From the NCBI GenBank assembly GCA_963788205.1, contig CAWBGG010000006.1, positions 62,001-126,000 of the forward strand: a stretch of DNA of 64,000 nucleotides, read 5' to 3'. The first letter of the stretch is position 1; every line of letters starts with the position of its first letter. The position numbers were made by a program, and so were the translations under genes. Positions 7,845 to 17,946 of the stretch are shown here, in pieces. The notes under the pieces are model-generated. The model was not told the origin of the DNA. It did no database searches and saw only the letters and a list, made by a program, of their open reading frames with translations. The stretch is from CAVVMA01 sp963788205. GTDB taxonomy: Bacteria > Desulfobacterota > Binatia > Binatales > Binataceae.

Positions 7845-8637
7845 ACTCGATTCTCGACAAAATCTTCGCCGCCAAGCGAATCGAGGTGGAAGCGTCGCGC
7901 AAGGCGGTCTCGCCTGCGGCGATCGCCGCCGCGGCTGCGCGCGCGCCGCATCCGCGGCCTTTCGTCGCGGCGTTGCGAGAGCATAAGCCGGCGGTGATCG
8001 CGGAGATCAAGCGCGCCTCGCCAAGCAAGGGCGATATCATGCCGGAGATGGATCCCGCGCAAGTCGCGCGCGACTACGCCGCGGCCGGCGCGGCGGCCAT
8101 CTCGGTGCTGACTGACGCGCACTTCAAAGGCTCGCTCGACGATCTCCGCGCCGCGCACGAAGCCGTCGAGCTTCCGATCCTCCGCAAGGATTTTATTCTC
8201 GACCCGTACCAGGTGTTCGAGGCGCGGGCCGCCGGCGCCGACGCGGTCTTGCTGATCGCGGCGATGCTCAAAGAGGGCCAATTGCGCTCGCTGGCGTCGC
8301 TGGCGCGCGAGCTCAAGATGGCGGCACTGGTCGAGGTCCACAACGCAGCGGAATTGCGCGTTGCGGAGAGCATCGGCAGCGAGCTTATCGGGATCAACAA
8401 TCGCGACCTGCACAGCTTCGTGACCGATCTCGCGGTCACCGAACAACTGCTCGCGCAATACAGGGGCAGCGCGCTGACTCTTGATAGTGGCCGAGAGCGG
8501 TATCGAGACCTCGGTCGGACATCCGCCGGCTCTACGCAGCCGGCGCGCGCGCATTCCTGATCGGCGAGAGCCTGCTGCGCGGCGGCGCGCCGCGCGAGCG
8601 GTTGAGCGCGATGATGAGCGCGCCGATGATCGAGTAG
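7841..8637 (+). CDS. trpC: Indole-3-glycerol phosphate synthase (two frameshifts)
   Basis: Starts at ATG 7841 (ATGA overlap with trpD). Catalyses ring closure of CdRP to indole-3-glycerol phosphate. IAEIKRASPSKG, LRKDFILDPYQVFEARAAGADAVLLI and ELIGINNRDL are textbook TrpC. The plain frame stops at 8560 with an unrelated tail, but conserved residues resume in other frames: VAESGI from about 8484, then DIRRLYAAGARAFLIGESL from about 8518 to TAG 8635-8637. One extra base near 8479-8484 and one near 8517 explain this. The reconstructed protein is about 264 aa, full family length. Either consensus errors or a recent pseudogene; errors are more likely because the operon is otherwise complete. Confidence 0.9.
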
Positions 8638-8650
8638 CGGTAGCGACGCG

Positions 8651-9277
8651 ATGAGTGTGCAGGTCAAGATTTGCGGTGTGACGCGAGTTGACGACGCGCT
8701 CGCCGCGGTCGACGCGGGTGCCGATTTGATCGGCCTGAATTTCTATCGCCCCAGTCCGCGCTCCGTCGCGCTCGACCGCGCCCGCGAGATCAGCCGCGCA
8801 GTCGCGGGACGCGTGAAACTGGTGGGCGTGATCGTCGGCGCCGCGCGCGAGCTGGCCCCTATGCTCTGCGCTGAGCTGCCGCTGGACTTCGTTCAGGTCT
8901 ATGGCGATTGCGGCGCGGAAGAAGAGGTACTGGCGGGTTTGCCGGTCGGCGTCATCTGTGCGCTCCGCTTGAAGCCCGGCGCCGCGCGTGAGCAGCTCGA
9001 TAATCTGTGTGCGCGAGATTCGCAGCAATATGTTTTGCTGGACAGCTACGATCCCAAGCTCTACGGCGGAATCGGCAAGTCGATCGCGCTCGAAGACCTT
9101 CGGGGGCTCGATCTGAGCCGCGTGTTTATTGCTGGTGGGCTCAGGCCGGAGACCGTGGCCGAGGCGGCGCGGCTGGGTCCCTACGGCGTCGATGTTGCCA
9201 GCGGCGTCGAGTCGTCGCCTGGCATCAAGGACCATCTGAAGCTCAGGAGTTTCATCCGCAATGCAAAATCTTCCTGA
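8651..9277 (+). CDS. trpF: Phosphoribosylanthranilate isomerase
   Basis: 208 residues from ATG 8651. Isomerises N-(5'-phosphoribosyl)anthranilate to CdRP in a TIM barrel. VKICGVTR carries the catalytic Cys near the N-terminus; LLDSYDP supplies the conserved Asp region, and GVDVASGVESSPGIKD is the C-terminal phosphate-binding signature. It overlaps the trpB start by 17 bases. The trpC-trpF-trpB-trpA order agrees with one transcription unit. Confidence 0.96.
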   Translation: MSVQVKICGVTRVDDALAAVDAGADLIGLNFYRPSPRSVALDRAREISRAVAGRVKLVGVIVGAARELAPMLCAELPLDFVQVYGDCGAEEEVLAGLPVGVICALRLKPGAAREQLDNLCARDSQQYVLLDSYDPKLYGGIGKSIALEDLRGLDLSRVFIAGGLRPETVAEAARLGPYGVDVASGVESSPGIKDHLKLRSFIRNAKSS

Positions 9278-10455
9278 TAGCCACGGCCGCTTCGGCGCCT
9301 ATGGCGGCCGCTACGTCGCCGAGACGCTGATTCCGGCGCTGCTCGAACTGGAGCGTGCCTACAAAGAGGCGCGCCGCGATCCGAAGTTTCGCGCCGAGCT
9401 GTCCCGCTACGCGCGCGATTACGTCGGGCGCCCGACCCCGCTGTTCTTAGCCGCCAATCTGACCGCGCGCCTCGGTGGAGCAAAAATCTACTTAAAGCGC
9501 GAGGACCTGTGTCACACCGGCGCGCACAAGATCAACAACGCGCTCGGCCAGGGGCTGCTCGCGGCCCGGATGAACAAGGCGCGCATCACGGCCGAGACCG
9601 GCGCGGGGCAGCATGGGGTCGCGGCCGCGACCATGGCGGCGCTGCTCAAGCGCGAATGCGAAGTCTTTATGGGCACGCTCGACGTTCGAGCGGCAATCGC
9701 TCAACGTGTTCCGGATGAAGTTGCTCGGGGCGAAAGTCACCCCGGTTGACGCGGGCAGCAAAAGTCTCAAGGACGCGCTCAACGAGGCGCTCCGCGACTG
9801 GATCGCAACCGTCCGCACCACCTACTACCTGATCGGCTCGACCGCGGGGCCGCATCCGTACCCGATGATCGTGCGCGACTTTCAGTCGGTGATCGGGCGC
9901 GAAGCGCGCCGCCAGATCCTCGCCCAGGAAAACCGGCTGCCTGACGTTCTGATCGCGTGCGTCAACGGTGGCTCGAACGCGATCGGCCTCTTCTATCCGT
10001 TTCTCAAAGATTCCGGCGTGCGGATGATCGGGGTCGAAGCCGGCGGCCTGGGGCTTAACGGATCGATGCACGCGGCGACGCTGAATGCCGGCAGCGTCGG
10101 CGTGCTGCACGGGAATCGCACCTATCTGTTGCAGGACGAGCTCGGGCAGATTCGCGAGACCCATTCGATTGCGGCCGGGCTCGATTATCCCGGCGTCGGC
10201 CCGGAGCATAGCTATCTTAAAGATGCCGGCCGCGCCGAGTATGCGAGCGTGACCGATGCCGAGGCGCTCGACGGGCTAAGACTGCTCTCCGAAACCGAAG
10301 GGATTATTCCGGCGCTGGAGAGCGCACATGCGGTGGCCCACGTGGTGAAAGTCGCGCCGGCGCTGGCGAAGGAACAAGTCGTGATCGTCAACCTGTCGGG
10401 CCGCGGCGACAAGGACATGCAGAGCGTCGCGAAAGCGCTGGGCGTGTCGCTCTAG
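9261..10455 (+). CDS. trpB: Tryptophan synthase beta chain (frameshifted)
   Basis: Start ATG 9261. PLP enzyme joining indole and serine to make tryptophan; HTGAHKINNALGQ holds the PLP lysine, GGSNAIGLFYPF binds phosphate, and LSGRGDKD is the C-terminal signature. The frame breaks near 9684-9687: before it reads CEVFMGTLDV, and after removal of one base it continues ERQSLNVFRMKLLGAKV to the stop at 10455. The corrected protein is about 397 residues, normal for TrpB. The break lies in an invariant stretch, so sequencing error is more likely than a tolerated mutation. Confidence 0.93.
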
Positions 10456-10467
10456 CTGGAGGATGCG

Positions 10468-11301
10468 GTGACAACCAGGATTGATCGCAAGTTCCGCGAG
10501 CTGCTCGCCTTGAACGAGGCCGCGCTGATTCCGTTTATCGTCGCGGGTGACCCCGACCTGGGGCACACCGCGAGGTTGATTCGCGAGCTCGAGGCGCGCG
10601 GCGCCGATATCATCGAGTTGGGTGTGCCGTTTTCCGATCCGATGGCCGACGGGCCGGCCAACCAGCGCGCGATCGCGCGGGGCCTCAATGCGGGCGCGTC
10701 GCTGGCGGCGATTCTCGCCATGGTCAGCGACCTGCGCCGTGAAACCGAAGTGCCGCTGATCCTGTTCGGCTACTACAATCCGATTTTGCACTATGGATGC
10801 GAGCGGCTGTGTGCCGATGCGGCCCGGGCCGGAATCGACGGCCTGCTGGTGGTCGATTTGCCTCCCGAAGAGAGCGCCGAGCTTGCCCGCCCGGCCCGCA
10901 AGGCCGGCCTCAACCTGATCTATCTGCTCGCGCCAACCACCCCGATTGAGCGCAGCCGCAAGATCGCCCGTAGCGCGAGCGGCTTTCTCTACTATGTGTC
11001 GGTGACCGGTGTGACCGGCGCGCGCGCCGATCTGGCGTCGGACCTCGAGCAGCGGGTCCGCGAATTGCGCACCGCGACCGATCTGCCAATCGGCGTCGGG
11101 TTCGGAATTTCGACTCCCGAGCACGCCCGCGCGGTCGCCTCGTACGCCGACGCGGTGGTGGTCGGCAGCGCGCTCTCGACCGTGATCGAAAAGCACGTGG
11201 GCTCGCCCGATCTCATCACCGCCGCCGGCAATTTCGTCGGCTCGTTGAAGGACGCGATCAGGTCCGCGCGCGGGCCGGCCGCCGCCGCTGCGACCCGGTA
11301 G
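10468..11301 (+). CDS. trpA: Tryptophan synthase alpha chain
   Basis: 277 residues from GTG 10468, with GGAGG about 6 bp upstream. Cleaves indole-3-glycerol phosphate to indole, which passes to TrpB. ELGVPFSDPMADGP carries the catalytic Glu/Asp region, and GFGIS near the C-terminus binds phosphate. It closes the tryptophan pathway in this operon, four bases before accD. Confidence 0.96.
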   Translation: MTTRIDRKFRELLALNEAALIPFIVAGDPDLGHTARLIRELEARGADIIELGVPFSDPMADGPANQRAIARGLNAGASLAAILAMVSDLRRETEVPLILFGYYNPILHYGCERLCADAARAGIDGLLVVDLPPEESAELARPARKAGLNLIYLLAPTTPIERSRKIARSASGFLYYVSVTGVTGARADLASDLEQRVRELRTATDLPIGVGFGISTPEHARAVASYADAVVVGSALSTVIEKHVGSPDLITAAGNFVGSLKDAIRSARGPAAAAATR

Positions 11302-11305
11302 GACG

Positions 11306-12202
11306 ATGGCGCTGCGGGACAATCGCAATCGCGCGCCGGCCGTGCCAATCGCAGGCCGCGACGAGGGATCCGGCGACGACGACATCTGGACTAAGTGTCC
11401 GTCGTGCAAGGAGATCACCTTTCGCAAGGAGGCCGAGCGCAACCTCAACGTCTGTCCGAAATGCGGCTTCCATCTGCCGCTGACGGTCGAGCAGCGGCTC
11501 GCGATCACGATCGATCCCGGATCATGGCGCGAGTTGTTCGCCGACCTGGCCGCCGGCGATCCGCTCCAGTTCGTCGACACGCGGCCCTATACGGAGCGGC
11601 TCGCGCAGGCCCGGCGTGCCAGCGGGCGCAATGACGCGGTAGTGACGGGCGTCGGCACGATCGAGCGGCGCCGCGCCGCAATCGGAATCATGGATTTCGG
11701 CTTCATGGGCGGGAGCATGGGCGTCGTGGTGGGTGAGAAGCTGGCCCGGCTGTTCGACCATGCGCGGGCAGCACATCTGCCGGTGATCGTCTTCAGCTCG
11801 TCGGGTGGCGCGCGGATGCAGGAGGGCACGCTGTCGCTGATGCAGATGGCGAAAGTCGCGGCCGCGATCGCGCGGCTGCGCGACGCGCGTCTGCCGTATA
11901 TCGCAGTGGCCTGCGATCCGACCATGGGTGGCGTAGCCGCATCGTTCGCGAGCCTCGGCGACCTCAACCTGTCGGAGCCGGGGGCGATAATCGGGTTTGC
12001 GGGCCGCCGCGTGATCGAGCAGACCACCAATCAGGTGTTGCCCGAGGGCTTCCAGCGTGCCGAGTTCCTGATCGCCCACGGCATACTCGACGCGATCGTA
12101 CCACGCCATCAGATGCGCTACGCGCTGGCGACGCTGCTCAAGATGCTCGTAGGCCCGAGACCACGCTCCCGCGTATCGCGCCGGACGGCGCCGCGAGCGT
12201 AG
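11306..12202 (+). CDS. accD: Acetyl-CoA carboxylase carboxyltransferase subunit beta
   Basis: 298 residues from ATG 11306. Transfers the carboxyl group from biotin to acetyl-CoA, with AccA, as the first step in fatty acid synthesis. A four-Cys zinc ribbon (CPSC...CPKC, residues about 32-55) sits at the N-terminus, followed by the crotonase-like domain with SSGGARMQEG and DPTMGGVAASFASLGD. It is only 4 bp from trpA, so it is probably cotranscribed; a trpA-accD-folC arrangement is frequent in proteobacteria. Confidence 0.95.
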   Translation: MALRDNRNRAPAVPIAGRDEGSGDDDIWTKCPSCKEITFRKEAERNLNVCPKCGFHLPLTVEQRLAITIDPGSWRELFADLAAGDPLQFVDTRPYTERLAQARRASGRNDAVVTGVGTIERRRAAIGIMDFGFMGGSMGVVVGEKLARLFDHARAAHLPVIVFSSSGGARMQEGTLSLMQMAKVAAAIARLRDARLPYIAVACDPTMGGVAASFASLGDLNLSEPGAIIGFAGRRVIEQTTNQVLPEGFQRAEFLIAHGILDAIVPRHQMRYALATLLKMLVGPRPRSRVSRRTAPRA

Positions 12203-12272
12203 GCGCGCCGGGCGCAAACTTTCGCGCTGGGCGCTCCGAAGCTAAAATAACCCCTTCCGCGCGGTGTTCCCC

Positions 12273-13571
12273 ATGGATCGGCTTTCCGAAACGCTGGACT
12301 GGCTCTTTGCGCTCGAAGCGCGGGGCGAAATCTACAAGCTGGAGCGCACCGAGCGCGCCTTGGCGTTGATTGGCGACCCGCATCTGCGCCTGAACGCGAT
12401 TCATATCGCGGGGACCAAGGGCAAGGGCTCGGTCGCCGCGATGCTCGATTCGTGCCTGCGCGCCGCCGGCTACCGATGCGGACTGCACACCTCGCCCCAT
12501 CTGGTCCGGCTCAACGAGCGGATGAGGATCGACGGCATCGAGATTACGTCCGAAGTGATGCTCGGCTATATCGACCGCCTGCGCGCCACCTACGAGCGCA
12601 ATCATCTCGATCTGACCTTCTTCGAATTCACCGCGGCGATGATGTTCCTGTACTTTGCGGAGGCGAATCTCGATATCGCCGTGATCGAGACCGGACTCGG
12701 CAGCAGGCTTGATTCGACCAACGTGCTGCGTCCGTTGCTGAGCGTGATCACGCCGATTGGTTTCGATCATATGGACCGGCTCGGCTATACGATCCCGGCG
12801 ATCGCGGCCGAGAAGGGTGGGATCATCAAGCCCGGCGTGCCGGTGGTGATCGGTGCGCGCGATCCCGAGGCGCGGGCCACCCTGACGGCGATCGCAGCGG
12901 AGCGCAGCAGCGCGGTTACGATGATCGATCGCGATTTTTCATACCAATCGCACGCGCCCGCACACCGAATCGACTACCACGGCCGCGTGCTCGACCTCCT
13001 GGATGTAGAGCTCGGCGTGGCCGGCCCGTTTCAGCACGAGAACGCCGCCATCGCACTGGCCGCGATCGAATCGATACGGGCGGCGGGCCGCCCAATCGAG
13101 GAGCCGGCGATCCGCAAGGGCCTGGCCGAGGTCAAGTGGCCCGGCCGCTTCGATATCGTCTGGCGCCGCCCGCTGGTGATTCTCGACGGCGCGCACAACG
13201 AGCTGAGCGTCCGCGCGCTGATCGAGACGCTCGACGTCGAGCTCGGCCCGGAGGTAAGGCCGCGGCTGATCTTCGGATGCCTCGCCGACAAAAAGTGGGA
13301 AGTGATGGCGGAACTTTTGCGCACGCGAATCAAAGACGTAACGCTCACCCGGCCGAAACCCAAGCGTCCGCTCGAGCCCGAAGCCCTGGTTGCGCTGTTC
13401 AGTCCGTACGTGCCGGCACGGGTGATAAGGGAACCGCTCAGCGCGATCGGGCAGGTGATGGCGGAAGCGTCCGCCGATGAGGTAATACTCGTGACCGGCT
13501 CCGTCTACCTCATCGGGGAGGTTTATCCATGGTTCTTGTCGCGCCAGGGCGGCCGGGGAGCTGTTCTCTGA
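12273..13571 (+). CDS. folC: Bifunctional folylpolyglutamate/dihydrofolate synthase
   Basis: 432 residues from ATG 12273; a GTG at 12264 is possible but adds only MFP. ATP-dependent Mur-ligase-type enzyme that adds glutamate to dihydropteroate and folates. GTKGKGSVAAM is the P-loop, HTSPHLVRLNERM the substrate loop, FDHMDRLG a metal-site segment and LDGAHN the C-terminal domain signature. The last 43 bases overlap lptD, whose ribosome-binding site is inside folC. Confidence 0.94.
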   Translation: MDRLSETLDWLFALEARGEIYKLERTERALALIGDPHLRLNAIHIAGTKGKGSVAAMLDSCLRAAGYRCGLHTSPHLVRLNERMRIDGIEITSEVMLGYIDRLRATYERNHLDLTFFEFTAAMMFLYFAEANLDIAVIETGLGSRLDSTNVLRPLLSVITPIGFDHMDRLGYTIPAIAAEKGGIIKPGVPVVIGARDPEARATLTAIAAERSSAVTMIDRDFSYQSHAPAHRIDYHGRVLDLLDVELGVAGPFQHENAAIALAAIESIRAAGRPIEEPAIRKGLAEVKWPGRFDIVWRRPLVILDGAHNELSVRALIETLDVELGPEVRPRLIFGCLADKKWEVMAELLRTRIKDVTLTRPKPKRPLEPEALVALFSPYVPARVIREPLSAIGQVMAEASADEVILVTGSVYLIGEVYPWFLSRQGGRGAVL

Positions 13572-15988
13572 AGTCTGTCGGTAAATCGGCCTGGATAATG
13601 CTGTGGGCGCTGCTGCTCGCGGCTCCCGGGTGGTCGCAGGCTCAGCCCGCGCAGGGCTCTCGCGCGCTGGAGGCGTCGCATCAGGATGTCCCGGCAGACG
13701 TGAGCGGCACTGAATTCATCTATGACTACAAGACCGACACGATCGTGGTGCGCGGCAACGCGCTGCTGACCCAGGGCCCCACCGTGCTTCGCGCCGACGA
13801 GCTTCACTACGCGCGCAGCAGCCGCGAGGCGCGCGCTTACGGCCACGTCAAAATCAATGACCCCGAATGCGATATCACCGGCAGTCAGGCCGAGTTGGGC
13901 CTGGACGACGAAACCGGACGCCTGCTCGACGGCGACGTGCGGCTGCGGGGCGACAACTATCATCTGGAGGGCAAAGAGATCACCAAGCTGGTTGGCCAGC
14001 ACTACCTGGTCCACGACGGATACTTCACGACCTGTGGATGCGAAGGTACGCCCTCGTGGAGTATCACCGCCGATCAGATGGACGTCCATCTCGGCGGCAC
14101 CGGCTCGGCCACCGGCGCCCGCTTCGACATCCTGGGCCGCCCGGTCCTGGAACTGCCCTACGCGATCTTTCCGGCCGACAGCGAGCGTTCCAGCGGTCTG
14201 CTTTCGCCGCGGATGGGCGAGTCGGGGCTGCGCGGCTTCCAATACTTTCAACCGCTTTACCTGGCGATCAACAAAAGCTCCGACGCCACGCTCGCGCTCG
14301 ATGTGGAGAGCAAACAGCGGGTCGGCTTCCTCGGCGAATACCGCGCGCTGAGCGGAGAAGACGACTATTTCAGGCTTACCGGCGGCTACATGGACGAGAG
14401 CATCAACAGCAACCGCGCCGGCGACGTGGTCGATGATCAGATCACCGATCCGCACATCCCGCTGGATCGCTACGAGATAATCGCCGACACCCGCGAGCAT
14501 CTCACGCCCGACCTGGCCGCGTACGGAGATACGGTGAGCGTCAGCGACAGCCTCTACCTGCGCGACATGAACGTGTGGACGCTCTCGCGCGGCTATGGCT
14601 CCGACTTCGGCACCACGCGCGATGCGCTCTCGCATTTCGGCCTGCTCCAGAGCTTCGGAGATTCATTTCTGCGGCTGCAAGGAACCTGGAACGAGGACTT
14701 AATCCAGGATCAGCAGTTCGCGCTCCAGACTCTGCCCGAGCTGTTGTTCAGCGGGCGCAGGGACCTGGGTGGCGGCCTCGCGTACTCCGACTACGATCTG
14801 CAGGCCGTCAACTTCTGGCGCGAGACCGGGGTCAGCGGTACGCGATTCGATCTCAATCCGCGGATTACAGTACCGGCGCGGATCGGCGACTACCTGACCG
14901 GATTCGCGACGCTCGGCGCCCGCGAGACCGTCTACGACAGTTCCGGTCACAATCTGGGCGTGACTCCGGTGGGAACCGACCGCCTGGACTACAACAACAG
15001 CGTCACAGTCGGCGGCTTGAACGAGGGCGGACTGCGCACCCGCGAGCTGCTCTATGGCAGCGCCGGGATTTCGAGCGAGCTCGAGCGGATCTACGACCTC
15101 AACTGGTCTTCGATCGAAAAGCTCAAAAACACTATAGAGCCGATGGCGACCTACAGCTTTGTGCCCAATGTCGCGCAGGGCAGCCTGCCGCTCTATGATG
15201 AAGTCGATCGCGTCAACCCGCGCAGCCTTGTCACCTACGGCGTGATGTCGCGATTCTTCATCAAGATGCAGCCCCGCGCAGTGCAGGCGCAGGAAGGTGG
15301 AGACCACGTCGCCGAAGATCAGGACGACGAAGATTCATCCGGGCTCGAGGAGGCCGGTGGGAACGCGAATGGCGACTTGGTGCGCGAGGTCGCGAGCGTC
15401 AGCCTGCTCCAGGCCTACGACCTTTCGCAACAAGTCGGTCCCGACGGATCGCACGGGTCGGATCTCGATCTGAACGCGAGCCTGTTTCCGACCAGTCTCG
15501 CGTCGTTCGGGAGCGCCGTCGGTTACAATCCGCAGAGCGGCAAGATTACCGCCGCGAACGTCAATTTGACCGCGCGTCCACCTTGGGGAACCAGCCAGTC
15601 GCCGCTTTACATGGGGCGCGCTGCCGAAGGGCCTTTCCTGCAGGTCATGTACAACTTTGTCAACGGCACCGCGCCCAGTAATACCTTTGAAGCGCGCGCC
15701 TACTACGAGCTGTTCGATCGCATAGGCGCGTTTTACGCTCCGCTGTATGACATCCAGGCCGGCAAGATGCTGTCGGCGGAATACGGGCTGCGGCTCAAAT
15801 CGACATGCAACTGCTGGGCGGTCGATCTCGGTGTTACCCAGACCACCAATCCCAACGAATTGCAGTTCCAATTCGAGCTCACGCTCGGCGGGCTCGGCAC
15901 GTTGGGAGAAAACCCCTTCGGGCGCAATCCGTTCCGCAATTACTATGGCGGCTCCAGCGGGGTCCTGCCCACGCTCTCTCCGCAATAG
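13529..15988 (+). CDS. lptD: LPS-assembly protein LptD
   Basis: 819 residues from ATG 13529, with GGGGAGG 8 bp upstream. Outer-membrane barrel that inserts lipopolysaccharide into the outer leaflet with LptE. A signal peptide (WIMLWALLLAAPGWSQA) is followed by an OstA/LptA-like jelly roll (TDTIVVRGNALLTQGPTVLRADE) and then the barrel; YAIFPADSERSSGLLSP matches the conserved 'Pi..P...R.SGfL.P' junction. An acidic insert with EDQDDEDSSGLEE interrupts the barrel around residues 590-620, probably a loop. Shows that the host makes LPS. Confidence 0.92.
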   Translation: MVLVAPGRPGSCSLKSVGKSAWIMLWALLLAAPGWSQAQPAQGSRALEASHQDVPADVSGTEFIYDYKTDTIVVRGNALLTQGPTVLRADELHYARSSREARAYGHVKINDPECDITGSQAELGLDDETGRLLDGDVRLRGDNYHLEGKEITKLVGQHYLVHDGYFTTCGCEGTPSWSITADQMDVHLGGTGSATGARFDILGRPVLELPYAIFPADSERSSGLLSPRMGESGLRGFQYFQPLYLAINKSSDATLALDVESKQRVGFLGEYRALSGEDDYFRLTGGYMDESINSNRAGDVVDDQITDPHIPLDRYEIIADTREHLTPDLAAYGDTVSVSDSLYLRDMNVWTLSRGYGSDFGTTRDALSHFGLLQSFGDSFLRLQGTWNEDLIQDQQFALQTLPELLFSGRRDLGGGLAYSDYDLQAVNFWRETGVSGTRFDLNPRITVPARIGDYLTGFATLGARETVYDSSGHNLGVTPVGTDRLDYNNSVTVGGLNEGGLRTRELLYGSAGISSELERIYDLNWSSIEKLKNTIEPMATYSFVPNVAQGSLPLYDEVDRVNPRSLVTYGVMSRFFIKMQPRAVQAQEGGDHVAEDQDDEDSSGLEEAGGNANGDLVREVASVSLLQAYDLSQQVGPDGSHGSDLDLNASLFPTSLASFGSAVGYNPQSGKITAANVNLTARPPWGTSQSPLYMGRAAEGPFLQVMYNFVNGTAPSNTFEARAYYELFDRIGAFYAPLYDIQAGKMLSAEYGLRLKSTCNCWAVDLGVTQTTNPNELQFQFELTLGGLGTLGENPFGRNPFRNYYGGSSGVLPTLSPQ

Positions 15989-17584
15989 CAACTGCCGCCC
16001 TTTGAGTTCCCTCCACCAGGTCAGGGAAAATAGCCGGGCTCCGGAGGAGTGCCGCTCGAGCTGCACTTGAGGAAGTCGCGCGTTCGCGCTGTCGGCGCGT
16101 GCAAACAGAGCGGAGTCATTGTCCTGGCGGATGAGTTCCCAGCCGGCGGCGCTCTTCATCACTGCTTCCGCCTTCGACCTAGGAGGAATCAGGACGAAGT
16201 CATGCGGATAAGACTCAAGGACCTTATGCGCATCGCGCCTTGCGAAGTAGAAATCTAGATATTGGTCGAAGATACTCAATGGATAGACTGAGTCATAGCG
16301 GCCGTCGATAAAGACTTTTGACTCGGGTGCATGCCAAATGAAATATTGAGCCCAGTTGTAATCGACCAGCACGTTCCCCTTCAGGTCATGTGCTTTCATG
16401 AATGCGACCGCTCCCGAAGGGTAGGCCATGTCGGTTGCGAGGCGAGTGGAGAAGAGCCCGGCTCGGAGCCCGAAGACAATCGCGATCGCTCCCACAAACC
16501 ACGGGTTCAGCGGCGACCGCTCGGGCGGCGGGTCGAAGCGTGCCCCTGCGACCGCCGCGCGCCTGCGCAGATGAGCCGATAGCAATGACACGTGATGGGC
16601 GGCCGGCAGGGTGCTGGCAATGACCGCCAGCGGCATGTTGCGCATCGCGGCGAAGGCGGCGAGGCTCATGACCGCCGCCAGCGCGACGAGCGTTAGGTCG
16701 TCGTCTTTGGGTTCGAGCACGAATGAGATTACGAACGCCGCAATCAGGCCGAGCACGCACAAGTAATAGGCAACACCCCAGTGGCTAAATCTCCACTGAC
16801 TAATCATCGCCTGGCCCAGCGGCTTCCAATCCTGGAAGATGGTGCTGGCTGCGTTGATGCGCACCCCGTTCAACACGGCCAGCCAATTGCCGATGCCATA
16901 CGGCGAAAGCAGTGTGGCGAGCGTGCCCGCCAGGGCGAGGAATCCAAGCCGCCAGCCGCGCGCCAAGCCACGCCCCGCCAGCAAGTCCTGGACGCCCACG
17001 ACGGCCGCATAGGTGCCGAGCGTTGCGACGCCGATGATATAGCCGCCGTGCAGATTCACCCATAACGCCATGATAGGAATTGCCAGCCAGAGCGGTCCCG
17101 AGCCGCGATAATTGTCCCGCGCCAGGATGGCGAGCAGAGCCGCGAACAGCAAAAACGTGAAGAGTTGCGGCCGGAATTGCATCTGTGGTGCAAGCGCCAC
17201 CGCGGCAATCGTCAGCGTAGGAAACTGGACCGACGCGGCAGCACCGGTCTCCGCCAGGCCGAGCACGACAAACAGAATCGTCGCCGCCGCGCAACCGAAT
17301 TTCCAGAGCTTGAGCCCGAAGACGCCCAGAGAATTGTAGAACAACGCCATCACAACTTGGGCCAGCCATTCGGTATTATGCCAAGGCCGCCCGAGCGCCG
17401 AATAGGAATAAGGATCGGTCATGATCAGGCCGCGGTGATGAAGCGTGGCCTGGCCGAAGCGGACGTGAGCCCACAAATCCGGATCAGTGTGTTGCCACGC
17501 GCTGGCTACGATCATCATCAGCAGCACCAGCGGTGGAGAATAGTGCAACAACGATAGACGGCGCCCGGTTCGTTCTCGTGTCAT
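15989..17584 (-). CDS. Polytopic membrane protein, GT-C glycosyltransferase-like
   Basis: Starts at ATG 17584 (MTRERTGRRLSLLHYS). About ten hydrophobic helices are followed by a soluble C-terminal part with DYNWAQYFIWH, VFIDGRYDSVYP and FVLIPPRSKAEAVMKS, an arrangement seen in uncharacterised GT-C-type membrane proteins. An early DPDLWAHVRFGQA segment, with Asp before the second helix, resembles the catalytic loop of that fold. The frame has no stop until 15335, but that tail is antisense to lptD; the real protein most likely ends near 16000, and a frameshift there is suspected (a TGA lies just off-frame near 16014). The 3' end is therefore approximate. Substrate unknown. Confidence 0.6.
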
Positions 17585-17946
17585 CTCAGATGGCTCAGGT
17601 AACGAGAGAGAATCCGCTTCGTAGGGGACCGCGGCATACTTGAAGCATCCCGCCTTTTCGCTCACCGACGTTGTTCCCTTGTTCCCAGGCATACGTAGCC
17701 ACTTTGGCCTTTTGGCTCCGCAGATTCGTGCAAGGAGTGCGCCAGTTGACGGCACCGCACATGTAATTGCATTTGGCGGCTATACAGTCAGTAAGACCGT
17801 CGCAAGAGGTGTTTCATTGTCGCAACACGGTCGCGTCGTTGGGGTCCGAGCGCGCACAGGGCCAGGCTCGCGCTCGCGTGGCACGATTGCCGAAAGACGA
17901 TCGCTGACCCTTGCGGGTTTGAGCGCGCGGCGTTAGCGTCACCGCG
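17585..17946. other. Intergenic region with no recognised gene
   Basis: The 362 bp between two divergent genes carry only short unconvincing ORFs. It should hold the promoters of the flanking genes; I see no clear -35/-10 pair and no RNA gene. Confidence 0.5.

Noticed and set aside
4592..10209. Several long reverse-strand frames opposite the trp operon
   Set aside because: They mirror conserved trp genes; GC-rich DNA gives long antisense frames by codon bias.
15335..15988. Extension of the reverse membrane-protein frame across lptD
   Set aside because: The sequence is antisense to conserved lptD and has no family similarity; a frameshift at the true end is more likely.
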